DNA of 64,000 nucleotides from positions 1 through 64,000 of the forward strand of contig NZ_JAEFAJ010000013.1 of the NCBI RefSeq assembly GCF_016287535.1, read 5' to 3'. The notes beneath the pieces were generated by a model. That model did no database searches. It was not told the DNA's origin and was given only the letters and a program-made list of their open reading frames with translations. Positions 1 through 7,622 of the stretch are shown here, piece by piece (position 1 is the stretch's first letter; the number at the start of each line of letters is the position of its first letter). The DNA is from Ruminococcus sp. Its GTDB lineage: Bacteria > Bacillota > Clostridia > Oscillospirales > Ruminococcaceae. The position numbers were made by a program, and so were the translations under genes.

Positions 1-181
1 ACTTTACTCCGGCGTATTCCGCAACGAGCCTTTCGACCTCGTTGATATTCTCTCCTGCTGTTGTGATCCAGTTCTTTTCAAACGCATCATTCACCCACTT
101 CTGCTCGTCACCGTGCATAGTAGGAGATGATAGCCAAATTTTGTTCCCGAATGGTTTTATATTGCCTTTATTTACAAACAT
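1..181 (-). CDS. DegT/DnrJ/EryC1-type sugar aminotransferase, N-terminal part (runs off the window)
   Basis: The minus strand reads ATG at 181 and stays open to base 1, giving 60 codons. The peptide has a KIWLSSPTMHGDEQKWV start followed by AFEKNWITTAGENINEVE, the typical opening of PLP-dependent sugar aminotransferases (LegC/PglE-like members of the DegT/DnrJ/EryC1 family). These enzymes transfer an amino group to a nucleotide-linked keto sugar used in surface glycans. An AGAGG Shine-Dalgarno lies about 7 bases before the ATG. The catalytic lysine and most of the protein lie outside the window, so the exact substrate cannot be told. The frame is missing from the ORF track because it has no stop inside the window. 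Confidence 0.8.
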   Translation of the reverse strand, partial: MFVNKGNIKPFGNKIWLSSPTMHGDEQKWVNDAFEKNWITTAGENINEVERLVAEYAGVK

Positions 182-329
182 TTACTGCCTCTTCTCCTAT
201 CCACCCGCTGCTGTAAGTGCTACCGGTTCCGGCGACGTCTGAGCGTCTGCTGATCACAGGAGCATTTTCACCAGCAGGTAATGTTATTTTTCCTGCAGAC
301 AGAACTCTGCCGCCCGCATATCCAGCCAT
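168..329 (-). CDS. possible 53-residue ORF overlapping the aminotransferase start
   Basis: An ATG at 329 opens a 53-codon frame containing GKITLPAGENAPVISRRSD and ending in a TAA 14 bases inside the aminotransferase gene. The start is preceded by GGTGG, a weak Shine-Dalgarno. I do not recognise the peptide. The overlap could mean translational coupling, but the frame may equally be a gene remnant or chance. It is too short for the supplied track. Confidence 0.22.
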   Translation of the reverse strand: MAGYAGGRVLSAGKITLPAGENAPVISRRSDVAGTGSTYSSGWIGEEAVNVCK

Positions 330-418
330 TTTACCACCAAATATACAGACGACCGGCTATTTGATATTTTCAACAAAGCCATGATAATAATATGTCATAT
401 TAAACCTTATCCTGCCTG

Positions 419-586
419 TTAATACGGCAGCAGTTTACTTCTTTCCAACTGCTCTTTTAGTAAATGCGATTCTATGTATATTTTTGATGCCTGAGATTTC
501 TGATTATTTTTCAAAGACAAATACTTCCCCGTATTTTGCCGATGCTCATAAACGCAATCAAAATAAACACATTGTAAAGTATCCAA
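419..586 (-). CDS. possible 55-residue ORF with TTG start, or remnant
   Basis: The minus strand is open from a TTG at 586 to a TAA at 419 and reads like a plausible basic peptide (for example YLSLKNNQKSQASKIYIES). There is no ATG in frame and no good ribosome site, so it may be the tail of a decayed gene. A TATAAT-like box lies just upstream. I do not recognise it. Confidence 0.15.
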   Translation of the reverse strand: MDTLQCVYFDCVYEHRQNTGKYLSLKNNQKSQASKIYIESHLLKEQLERSKLLPY

Positions 587-924
587 AACCTGTACTTTTT
601 AATTATACCCTTTGACAGAAAAAAAAGCAAGCGGAAAAATCGGGGAATTCTGAGACCATAAACATTTTTGTCATTTTTCACAAAAATATTATTTTACTCG
701 TTGTCAATGTGTCACAAAAGATTATACAATTCGGATTTTTTAGCATTTCGTTTAAAATTTGTATAACTTAATTAAAGTAAATAATACATATGTTAATTCT
801 TTTGCAGTTCATATAATTTATATATGCCGGTCACGGACTCCTGCTTTAAGCACCTCATACATACCTGAAATAGTACATTGGTACAGGCAGTACCGCATAG
901 AATCTCCTGAAAGGAGATGTTTCA
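587..924. other. AT-rich intergenic region without a convincing gene
   Basis: No convincing frame on either strand. A weak promoter candidate for the 925 gene (TTGTCA, 16 bp, TATACA) lies at 701-728, and AT tracts fill the rest. Confidence 0.5.
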
Positions 925-1185
925 ATGTCAAAAAACGGTAAAAAAAAGCTCTCAATGCTGGAAATGTCGGAATATGACATTATAAGCGAAACCGAAAACG
1001 AAACGGAGTTTACAGGCATTATCATGGTCCGGCACAGCGGAACAAAGGTGATATGCCGCATACCAAAGCACAGCAAATCCGAAGAAATGAAGCTTTCGGC
1101 AGATATCGCCTATGCGCTCATGCAGACAGCCCGTCCGGGAGAGGACATAAGTCATTTAAAAAGTATCGAGATACTCAGGGAATGA
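925..1185 (+). CDS. small hypothetical protein (86 aa)
   Basis: A strong ribosome site (AAAGGAGA) precedes the ATG at good spacing, and this is the only long frame here, so I treat it as real. The protein starts with a basic stretch (SKNGKKK), then a mixed beta-like region (FTGIIMVRHSGTKVICRIPK) and a helical end. There is no signal peptide, membrane segment or metal motif. It stands alone on the plus strand, facing the convergent cotJ genes. I do not recognise the family. Confidence 0.65.
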   Translation: MSKNGKKKLSMLEMSEYDIISETENETEFTGIIMVRHSGTKVICRIPKHSKSEEMKLSADIAYALMQTARPGEDISHLKSIEILRE

Positions 1186-1262
1186 AGCGATACGGCGAAA
1201 TATCCGGCTTGGGGATATGTACAACATGGATATGATACTTTTTTCTCATACTGCCACATATA

Positions 1263-1511
1263 TTAGCTCCTTTCCCATGGCCAGGGGTCGCCGATCCATG
1301 TCCATTTTTCCGTACTGGCGACCTGTTCGGGCGTTATCGGTCCGTACAGTCTCGCAAACTCATCTGCAGCTTTTCTGCGCAGCTCCCTGTATTTCTGGAA
1401 CATCGCAAGAGCACGGCGGCAGTTGGGATGAGTATCAAGGTACAGATCAAGCTCTTTCAGCGTAAAATCATATTTTTTGATCTTGTTCAAAAGAGTTCTT
1501 CTCTCATTCAT
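1263..1511 (-). CDS. cotJB: spore coat protein CotJB
   Basis: The 82-residue protein has the CotJB signature: LYLDTHPNCRRAL near residue 27, a YGPIT segment, and a C-terminal tryptophan-rich WTWIGDPWPWE. CotJB belongs to the CotJ set of inner spore coat proteins in Bacillus and Clostridia. The start codon overlaps the stop of cotJA by four bases (ATGA), which indicates translational coupling. The usual third member, cotJC (a manganese-catalase-like protein), does not follow: the next gene downstream is the convergent small gene at 925. Presence of cotJ genes hints at sporulation ability now or in an ancestor but does not prove it. Confidence 0.85.
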   Translation of the reverse strand: MNERRTLLNKIKKYDFTLKELDLYLDTHPNCRRALAMFQKYRELRRKAADEFARLYGPITPEQVASTEKWTWIGDPWPWERS

Positions 1512-1762
1512 CTGCCGTCACCTCCTCCGGTAAACGGCAGATCAAGCTGAGGGAAAAGTGTTCCTCTGTTTATCGCCTCATCATCGCTGTAAGTCTCTCC
1601 CCACTGCTGAAATGGCACATATGCCATGGCAAGGGGAGTATTTTCAGCAAAAAGCTTATCACTGCCCGTCACGTTATCCCTGTCATTCACAGCAGGTCCT
1701 GAAATATTCTCCCGTTCGCGGAAGAACATACCTTCTATATTATCAAAAAGATCAAGATTCAT
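1508..1762 (-). CDS. cotJA: spore coat associated protein CotJA
   Basis: The 84-residue protein ends with PLAMAYVPFQQWGETY followed by NRGTLFPQLDLPF, the conserved core of the CotJA family. The first 40 residues are variable and polar. An AAAGGAGG ribosome site sits just before the ATG. It is the first gene of the cotJA-cotJB pair and overlaps cotJB by four bases. In Bacillus the CotJ operon is expressed in the mother cell late in sporulation; no sigma-E/K-type promoter could be assigned here with confidence. Confidence 0.85.
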   Translation of the reverse strand: MNLDLFDNIEGMFFRERENISGPAVNDRDNVTGSDKLFAENTPLAMAYVPFQQWGETYSDDEAINRGTLFPQLDLPFTGGGDGR

Positions 1763-1848
1763 GACCGAGTCCTCCTTTCCGCACGGAGAACCTGTGCAGA
1801 AGTCCTCCGCACAGTTTATAATATGAGCTCAGCCGCAAACAGGTTACA

Positions 1849-1888
1849 AAAAAAGCCATAAAGGAGATGTATCCTCCCTTATGGCTTT
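1849..1888 (-). terminator. intrinsic terminator after mgtE
   Basis: On the minus strand AAAGCCATAAGGGAG pairs with CTCCTTTATGGCTTT and is followed by a T run. It lies just past the mgtE stop codon. Confidence 0.85.
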
Positions 1889-1919
1889 AACATTTCCTGA
1901 GTTCTGCGTTCCGCACCGC

Positions 1920-3344
1920 TCATGCCAGATGAAGTACAATAATAAGCAGTATCCAGCTCATTCCGTAATATGTCACAACAGCAACAAGATCGTTTACCGT
2001 AGTGATGAGCGGTCCGGACGCTACCGCCGGATCTATCCTTATTTTCTTGAAAAACAGTGGTATAAGAGTTCCGACAGCGCTCGATATCAGCATGGCTATG
2101 ACCATTGATATGCCGATACAGCCGGAAACCGCGAATGAAAACGCTCTGTCTTTACCTTTGAAAACCATAATATACATCCCAACCATGAAGAATGAGAGGA
2201 TACCGAGCAGCAAGCCGTTGAAAAAGCCCACTCTCATTTCCTTTATAACAAGCTTCATTTTCTGCTTTACGGTGAGGTTTTCATCCATGAGAACACGTAT
2301 AGTCACAGCAAGTGACTGGGTCCCGACGTTTCCTGACATATCGAGAATGAGAGACTGAAAAGCCATTATCAGCGTCAGCTGCGCCACCACCTTCTCAAAA
2401 ACACCGACTACTCCCGATACAAACAGTCCCAGCACAAGCAGAGCAAGCAGCCACGGAAGTCTCTTCACCATACTCTGTTTTAACGGTTCGTTAAGATCCT
2501 CCTCTGCGGTAAGACCTGCGAATCGCGCATAGTCCTCGCCCATCTCGTCGTCAACGACCTCAATAAGACTCTGTGCGGTAATAACACCGAGCAGCTTATT
2601 GCTGTTGTCAAGAACGGGTACAGAGTATTCCGAATAATCCTTCAGCCTTTCGATACAATCGTCGATGGATTCATTTGCATACACATACGGGAAGGAAGTA
2701 GCTGTAAGGCTTTCGAGAGAGACGCTGCTTCTTGCGGTGATAAGATCCTTCAACTCAATTGCTCCGCAGAAGCAGCCTGCTTCATCAACAACGAACAGAG
2801 TAGCGATATTATCGTTCTCCTCAGCCTGTCTTACAAGCTCGTTCATTGCCGCTTTGATAGTCAGATTCTCACGTATTATTATGCAGTTGGTGGTCATGCG
2901 GCTTCCGATCTCGTCATCATCGAATGATGATATAAGATTTATCTCCTTTTTCACATCATCGTCAAGGAGCTCAATGATGAGTTCGCGTTTATTCCTGCCG
3001 ATCGAACGAAGAATATCAGCAGCTGTATCGGTTTCAAGCTCAGCCACAACATCAGAAGCTTTTTTATTCGGCAGCTCATTGAGGTAAGCTCCTGCTTTAT
3101 CGTCATCAATGTATTCAAATATCTCCGCAAGCATAGAGACAGTACACACACGGAAAAGCTTTTTCCTCTCAGTTTCATTCAGCTTTTCGATAACGTCGGC
3201 TATGTCGCTCCCGTGGTAGTCACTAAGCATACTGAGCATAGCCTTAGGCGAAGTATTTCCCTTTATGATACCGATTATCTCGCTCTCATAATCAGGCTTT
3301 ACAGCAGTTTCGGCAGAAGAGCCTGCAAGCAGCTTTTTCTCCAT
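1920..3344 (-). CDS. mgtE: magnesium transporter MgtE
   Basis: This is a full-length MgtE-family divalent cation channel. The N-terminal MgtE helical domain (LNELPNKKASDVVAELETD, ADILRSIGRNKRELII) is followed by two CBS domains (about residues 130-260) and a C-terminal five-helix pore domain with DMSGNVGTQSLAVTIR, GPLITTVNDLVAVVTYY and similar conserved pore segments. MgtE imports Mg2+ across the membrane and is gated by Mg2+ binding to the N and CBS domains. The track starts at 3353, but the AAAGG ribosome site touches that ATG; the ATG at 3344 is correctly spaced, so I use it. A leader of about 200 bases with a terminator-like hairpin and a small ORF precedes the gene. Confidence 0.93.
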   Translation of the reverse strand: MEKKLLAGSSAETAVKPDYESEIIGIIKGNTSPKAMLSMLSDYHGSDIADVIEKLNETERKKLFRVCTVSMLAEIFEYIDDDKAGAYLNELPNKKASDVVAELETDTAADILRSIGRNKRELIIELLDDDVKKEINLISSFDDDEIGSRMTTNCIIIRENLTIKAAMNELVRQAEENDNIATLFVVDEAGCFCGAIELKDLITARSSVSLESLTATSFPYVYANESIDDCIERLKDYSEYSVPVLDNSNKLLGVITAQSLIEVVDDEMGEDYARFAGLTAEEDLNEPLKQSMVKRLPWLLALLVLGLFVSGVVGVFEKVVAQLTLIMAFQSLILDMSGNVGTQSLAVTIRVLMDENLTVKQKMKLVIKEMRVGFFNGLLLGILSFFMVGMYIMVFKGKDRAFSFAVSGCIGISMVIAMLISSAVGTLIPLFFKKIRIDPAVASGPLITTVNDLVAVVTYYGMSWILLIIVLHLA

Positions 3345-3401
3345 TTTCATCATCCTTTACTATATTATTGATTTGAATAATTGTAGTAAAGTCAAATGGG
3401 C

Positions 3402-3433
3402 ATAAAAATCCCCTGTCCGGCGGTCAGACAGGG
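3402..3433 (-). terminator. terminator-like hairpin in the mgtE leader
   Basis: On the minus strand CCCTGTC and GACAGGG form a stem followed by GATTTTTAT, about 60 bases before the mgtE start. A terminator between promoter and gene suggests attenuation control. Confidence 0.7.
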
Positions 3434-3447
3434 CAAATGACAGCGCT

Positions 3448-3540
3448 TCAGAAAAGGCGGCAGACGAAGAAGAGACCGCCGCGATCATAAGATAAGCGCT
3501 TTTTTCGCCCGTTTGACCCGAAACTATCTCCGTTTGCCAC
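3448..3540 (-). CDS. putative 30-residue leader peptide upstream of mgtE
   Basis: A GTG start at 3540 is preceded by a strong GAGGTGAGG site and opens a 30-codon frame (VANGDSFGSNGRKKRL..., ending DRGGLFFVCRLF) that stops 15 bases before the terminator-like hairpin of the mgtE leader. The arrangement is like that of leader peptides whose translation controls attenuation of Mg2+ transporter genes in enterobacteria (mgtL, mgtP). The alternative is that the GAGGTGAGG is part of a structured RNA and the frame is chance. No database match was possible. Confidence 0.35.
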   Translation of the reverse strand: MANGDSFGSNGRKKRLSYDRGGLFFVCRLF

Positions 3541-3704
3541 TTTTCCTCACCTCACTTTTATTGAAATACCAGCAGCAAAGCCTGAAACAGAGTTCCTGTT
3601 AAGCAATGCCGGATAACTATTTTACCTGATATTATTATATCATTTTTTTCACAATAATGCAATAGAAAACAAAGATTGTTCACATCTTTCCACTCAGATC
3701 AGGC

Positions 3705-3744
3705 TCACATATGCACTGACAATTATCTGTCAATGCATATGTGA
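3705..3744. repeat. 40-bp near-perfect inverted repeat
   Basis: TCACATATGCACTGACA and TGTCAATGCATATGTGA face each other around six bases with a single mismatch. No T run follows on either side, so a terminator is unlikely; an operator or a remnant of a mobile element is possible. Confidence 0.7.
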
Positions 3745-3908
3745 AAACAGACATATCAGCATACAGACAACAGATGATACAGCAGTTTCCATTTCTCTCT
3801 CAAAAAAACATATCTGCAGGAAATGGACATTTCAGTCCCTTATATGTGGATTATTTTTCTTCCCAAAGCAAAAAGTGGTCAGTGCTTATGTAAATAGCAA
3901 TATTCGGC

Positions 3909-3937
3909 TTGACTTTTTAGTGTACATTTTATAAAAT
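3909..3937 (+). promoter_or_regulatory. promoter candidate for the BspA-like gene
   Basis: TTGACT and TAAAAT (or TATAAA) are spaced 17 (or 15) bp apart, some 165 bases before the start codon. The long leader between them holds no obvious structure. Confidence 0.5.
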
Positions 3938-4104
3938 TTACTTGTTTACGGAATACAAATTGTTTAAAGCCGCATATATTATACTACCATTAACACATTT
4001 TACTTGTTTTTTAATTTACCTGAGATTGTTTCGTAAATAAACAGCTCAGAATAATGCACTGTTTGTTCTGAAACTGTTAAATTATATAACAAGGAGATGT
4101 AGTA

Positions 4105-5541
4105 ATGGAAAAGAATCTGATGAAGAAAACCGCGGCAGCGATCATGGCTGTTGCACTGACAGGCAGCGGAATGTATGCCCCCGTTGTAAACAAGGCAATT
4201 TCAGGCAGTTCTCTGACTGCATACGCCGAAGAAGCAGCATCAACCGCAAGCTTTGACGAAGAAACCGGCATACTGACCCTCAGCGGAAATGTTCTGAGCA
4301 ATGATGTCAAGAAGTGGAAAGGAAATGATAATGTAAAAAAGGTAGTCTGCGCGGAAGGAACCAAGCTTCCTGCTGACTCATCTTCACTTTTCTCTAATTT
4401 CCGTGCAGAGGAGATTGACCTGTCCAACGCTGATACATCTGAAGTAACAACCATGGCAGATATGTTCTACAGATGCGTCAACCTCCGTTCTCTTGACCTC
4501 AGCAGCTTCAACACAAGCTCTGTAGTCAATATGGGTTATATGTTCACAGGCTGTTCTTCGCTTGTATCGCTTGACCTCAGCAGCTTTGATACTTCCAAAG
4601 TCAAAAAAATGACTGATATGTTCCACACCTGCTCTTCCCTCGAGTATGTTGACTTCAGTGGATTTGACACATCATCAGTCACAGACATGAAGTATATATT
4701 CTATGGCTGTGATGCTCTTAAACCCAATATGATCTTCCTTAAAGGACAGAGCGTAACCCTTGACAGCTATCTCGGCGCAAACATCTATATAGAGCCCTGC
4801 GCCAATCTTGCAAAGGTAGTTTTCAGCGGACCGAACGGTGACATCACATATTCAGGTTCACAGTTCGACGGCTTGACCCAGGATGACGGAAGATACAAAT
4901 TCACATATCTTGTAAACGCAACTCAGGCAAATGAGAATATCACTGTAAAGGCTTACGATAAGGACGGAAGACAGCTTATCGTATGCAAGTCCGCCAATCT
5001 GCTCAGCAGCCGCTCACAGGTTGAATACAGCGTAAGCAAATATATATCCGATGTAAAGAATACCGGATCAATAATGAGCGTCCAGAAGATTGCAGACCTT
5101 GTAAACGGTCTTGACAACTACTGCAAGGCAGCTGAAAATTACTTCAACAAAACCGATAATGTTATTGAGGGCATTGACAATATCGATATGAACGACGTCA
5201 ACAAATACGCCCCCGGATTCGGTACGGACATTTCGCTTTCACTCGTTCTCAATTCAATGGTGGCTGTAAGATTATATACAGACAGCAGCGATGTAGAGAT
5301 CAACAGTGACAAAGCCACAGCAAAAACCAAAAACGGACTGCAGTATTATGAGCTTTCAGATATCCCCGCTCATTCACTCTGCAATATGTATACTGCTTCA
5401 ATAAACGGCACCAAATATGATTTTGGTCCTATGTCATACGTTTATCGCGTTCTTAACAACAATGACGCAAGTCCTGCACTTACCAGCATGGCAAAGGCAA
5501 CTTACGTTTATGCAAATGCCGCTAAGGCTTATAAAAACTAA
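4105..5541 (+). CDS. secreted BspA-like leucine-rich-repeat (DUF285) protein
   Basis: A signal peptide (basic start, hydrophobic segment, AYAEEA cleavage region near residue 40) is followed by a short Ig-like stretch and about four DUF285/BspA-type repeats (ADMFYRCVNLRSLDLSSFNT, then two similar units with GYMFTGCSSL and TDMFHTCSSL) at residues 100-215. The C-terminal 270 residues lack repeats and are predicted to be globular and mainly beta, ending in a helical YVYANAAKAYKN. DUF285 proteins are surface or secreted proteins thought to bind other cells or macromolecules. There is no LPXTG or dockerin motif, so attachment is unclear. An AAGGAGATG ribosome site precedes the start. A 31-residue peptide gene follows 22 bases downstream, probably in the same transcript. 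Confidence 0.85.
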   Translation: MEKNLMKKTAAAIMAVALTGSGMYAPVVNKAISGSSLTAYAEEAASTASFDEETGILTLSGNVLSNDVKKWKGNDNVKKVVCAEGTKLPADSSSLFSNFRAEEIDLSNADTSEVTTMADMFYRCVNLRSLDLSSFNTSSVVNMGYMFTGCSSLVSLDLSSFDTSKVKKMTDMFHTCSSLEYVDFSGFDTSSVTDMKYIFYGCDALKPNMIFLKGQSVTLDSYLGANIYIEPCANLAKVVFSGPNGDITYSGSQFDGLTQDDGRYKFTYLVNATQANENITVKAYDKDGRQLIVCKSANLLSSRSQVEYSVSKYISDVKNTGSIMSVQKIADLVNGLDNYCKAAENYFNKTDNVIEGIDNIDMNDVNKYAPGFGTDISLSLVLNSMVAVRLYTDSSDVEINSDKATAKTKNGLQYYELSDIPAHSLCNMYTASINGTKYDFGPMSYVYRVLNNNDASPALTSMAKATYVYANAAKAYKN

Positions 5542-5563
5542 TTATACGAAAGGAATAACCGAC

Positions 5564-5659
5564 ATGAAAGAAAAATATACTGCTCCTGAAATGGAGATCA
5601 TTACATTTGAAAGTGAAGATATTATTACAGTAAGCGAACCTGAGCTTGAGCACCAGTAA
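5564..5659 (+). CDS. 31-residue acidic peptide of unknown function
   Basis: ATG at 5564 with an AAAGGAA ribosome site opens MKEKYTAPEMEIITFESEDI and ends ITVSEPELEHQ. The pattern (KxKYxxPxMEIIxFxxEDIIT) resembles tiny, mostly unannotated peptides that I recall in other ruminococci and clostridia; this is a recollection, not a search result. The residues before EDIIT could act as a leader and the tail as a core, as in ribosomally made peptides, but no modifying enzyme lies next to it. It sits between the BspA-like gene and a strong terminator, so it is very likely co-transcribed. The start is internal to a longer track ORF (5417-5659) whose first part overlaps the BspA-like gene in another frame. 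Confidence 0.6.
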   Translation: MKEKYTAPEMEIITFESEDIITVSEPELEHQ

Positions 5660-5676
5660 AATAAGATTTACAAGAT

Positions 5677-5718
5677 AAAGGAGCAGCATAAAAAGCTGCT
5701 CCTTTATCTTTTTATATG
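5677..5718 (+). terminator. strong intrinsic terminator
   Basis: AAAGGAGCAGC and GCTGCTCCTTT pair around seven bases, followed by ATCTTTTTAT. It also can serve the convergent MutS-like gene. Confidence 0.9.
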
Positions 5719-5736
5719 AACTAACCCAGGTATTTA

Positions 5737-7458
5737 TCAGCTGGTCAGCATTTCATAGGTAACTCCGTATTTTTCAGCAATATCCCTCGCATATGACAAG
5801 CCCTCAGGCATAGCGACCTCGACCTTGAAGGAACGCTTTCCGTTTTCATTTTTCACGATCAGCGACGCCACTTTGCAGCTTTCGCTTTCCTTGTTGAATT
5901 CGTCCATCTCAGCTGCCAGCTTATGCATATGAGTATTATATATGACCCTGGCACCTTTTTTCAGCAGAGCTCTCACCGAATCCCGCGCGATATAGAATCC
6001 TTCTTCAAACGACGTCGTCGCAAAAGTCTCATTTAGAAGTATAAGGCTCTCTCCTGTACACTCGGAATATATTGACCTGAACCTGACACATTCCTCGCCA
6101 AGTCTTCCAAGGTCAAGAGTTTTTTCCTCATCTGCCGGAAAATGAGTGTATATACCGTCCACAGGCTTATACTCAAACGAACCGGCAGGTACAAAGATAC
6201 CGCCCTGAGCCAGTACGAACATGATACCGACAGCCTGAGTAACAGTAGTTTTTCCGCCGCGGTTGGCGCCTGTCAGGATATATATACTGTGTTCCCTGTC
6301 AAAAACCAGATCGTTGTACACAAGTTCATCTTCACTTTTCAGACTGACTGCCAGTTTAAGGTTATAAAACTCTTTCGCGACCATTGAAACGCCCTCATTC
6401 TCAGAGAGACCAGCCTCGCAGAACTTAAAGCCCTTTTCCGTATACCTTTCAATAAACTCAGCAAATCTTATGTAATACATAAATTCCGGTATAACATTTG
6501 AAATATCAACGATAGCTATATCGGAATATTCACTGAGAACGTCCCTTAGCTTTTTTATAAGAGATGAAAGCATTTTACTGAGGGTCCTGTCAAGATAGAA
6601 TGTAGAGCCAGCCGAATCCTCTCCCTCAATATTCTTTACCAAAGTCGATCTTATCCTGCCGTCAACAAAGGGAGTTCGTGTTGTAGCTATCATTCCGCCT
6701 GTATTTTCAATGAACTTAGCAAAATTACGCTGATGTTCGGCAGCGACCTGATGATAGTGCATATCCCCGTCCCAATCAGAGCTGTCCTGTATTTTGTCCT
6801 TTTCGGCAATTGCGTCGGCAAAATTGCTTATCACATTCGACTTTTTAAACGGCTTGCTGTTGACTGAGACGAGTCCCATGCTGACCGCTTCAAACCTTGA
6901 ATTAACATTTATTCCGAGTGTGACGCTCTGAATGTTACCAGCCTTGTTTTTCAGTTCTGCTATATCTTTTTTCATTTCACTGAAACGGGCTTCATCATAG
7001 AGAGCGTCAAGATAGTTCCTGAAGCTCACAAGTCCCTCTGAGCTGATATCCGCCTCCGAAAGACAGGCTCTCATTTCCTCCACACATTTTATATAGTCGC
7101 TGAGTTCGTCAAGCCTGTGCATAAGCAGCCAGAATCCCAGCTTTTCGCCTGTGTCCATAGTGCCGGAGTTGAATTTCCTTATATACTCGATCCTGTCAAA
7201 AAGCTCAGACAGCCGCTTTCTTAGTTCCGGTAATCTGAGTATATCGGCAAACACTTTCTGACGGTAATATGCAACTCTCTTATCTGATGTCATATTTGAA
7301 ATTACATTCATTATGATATTCTGTTCTCTTTTGTCGTTTGACAGTTCATGAAATAAAGCGTCGAGTCCGAGATCATGGCAGGTTATTTCAGAAAGCTGCC
7401 TGTAAGCCACATTTTCAAAACAAGGGAAAAGTATACTGAACCGCTTATTTCCGTTCAT
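5737..7458 (-). CDS. MutS-family ATPase (not canonical MutS or MutS2)
   Basis: The 573-residue protein carries a C-terminal MutS-type ATPase domain: Walker A in TGANRGGKTTVTQ, Walker B/D-loop in ESLILLNETFATTSFEEG, and a helical connector in the first half resembling the MutS core/clamp. The N-terminal mismatch-recognition domain with its Phe-x-Glu motif is absent, as is the Smr nuclease tail of MutS2. The Walker B acidic pair is LNET rather than the usual LDEx, so one aspartate is Asn. Such MutS-like proteins are common in Firmicutes and have no agreed function. The ribosome site AAAGGAGG fits the start. It is a single-gene unit ending at the bidirectional terminator. Confidence 0.8.
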   Translation of the reverse strand: MNGNKRFSILFPCFENVAYRQLSEITCHDLGLDALFHELSNDKREQNIIMNVISNMTSDKRVAYYRQKVFADILRLPELRKRLSELFDRIEYIRKFNSGTMDTGEKLGFWLLMHRLDELSDYIKCVEEMRACLSEADISSEGLVSFRNYLDALYDEARFSEMKKDIAELKNKAGNIQSVTLGINVNSRFEAVSMGLVSVNSKPFKKSNVISNFADAIAEKDKIQDSSDWDGDMHYHQVAAEHQRNFAKFIENTGGMIATTRTPFVDGRIRSTLVKNIEGEDSAGSTFYLDRTLSKMLSSLIKKLRDVLSEYSDIAIVDISNVIPEFMYYIRFAEFIERYTEKGFKFCEAGLSENEGVSMVAKEFYNLKLAVSLKSEDELVYNDLVFDREHSIYILTGANRGGKTTVTQAVGIMFVLAQGGIFVPAGSFEYKPVDGIYTHFPADEEKTLDLGRLGEECVRFRSIYSECTGESLILLNETFATTSFEEGFYIARDSVRALLKKGARVIYNTHMHKLAAEMDEFNKESESCKVASLIVKNENGKRSFKVEVAMPEGLSYARDIAEKYGVTYEMLTS

Positions 7459-7590
7459 TGAAGAGCCCCCCTCCTTTTACTTGATCAATATGCCCCCAAT
7501 AACCGCTGCAGGGCATTTACTGAGTATATAATACATTATAAACTATGCTAATAAATTAGTCAATGAATTTTCAGTAAATAAACATCAGCA

Positions 7591-7617
7591 ATAAGCCGCA
7601 GCAACTAAGCTGCGGCT
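7591..7617 (-). terminator. hairpin after the GNAT/YcxB-like gene
   Basis: AGCCGCAGC and GCTGCGGCT pair around six bases just after the stop codon. The T tract is weak (TATTGCTGATG), so termination may be partial. Confidence 0.5.
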
Positions 7618-7622
7618 CTGCC

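Noticed and set aside
1881-2108. Plus-strand ORF over the mgtE terminator and 3' end
   Set aside because: It begins within the terminator stem and is a shadow of mgtE.
3448-3560. M-box magnesium riboswitch upstream of mgtE
   Set aside because: Short M-box-like strings occur in order, but the GCUGCUGCCC region and the rest of the conserved core are missing, so I do not call the element.
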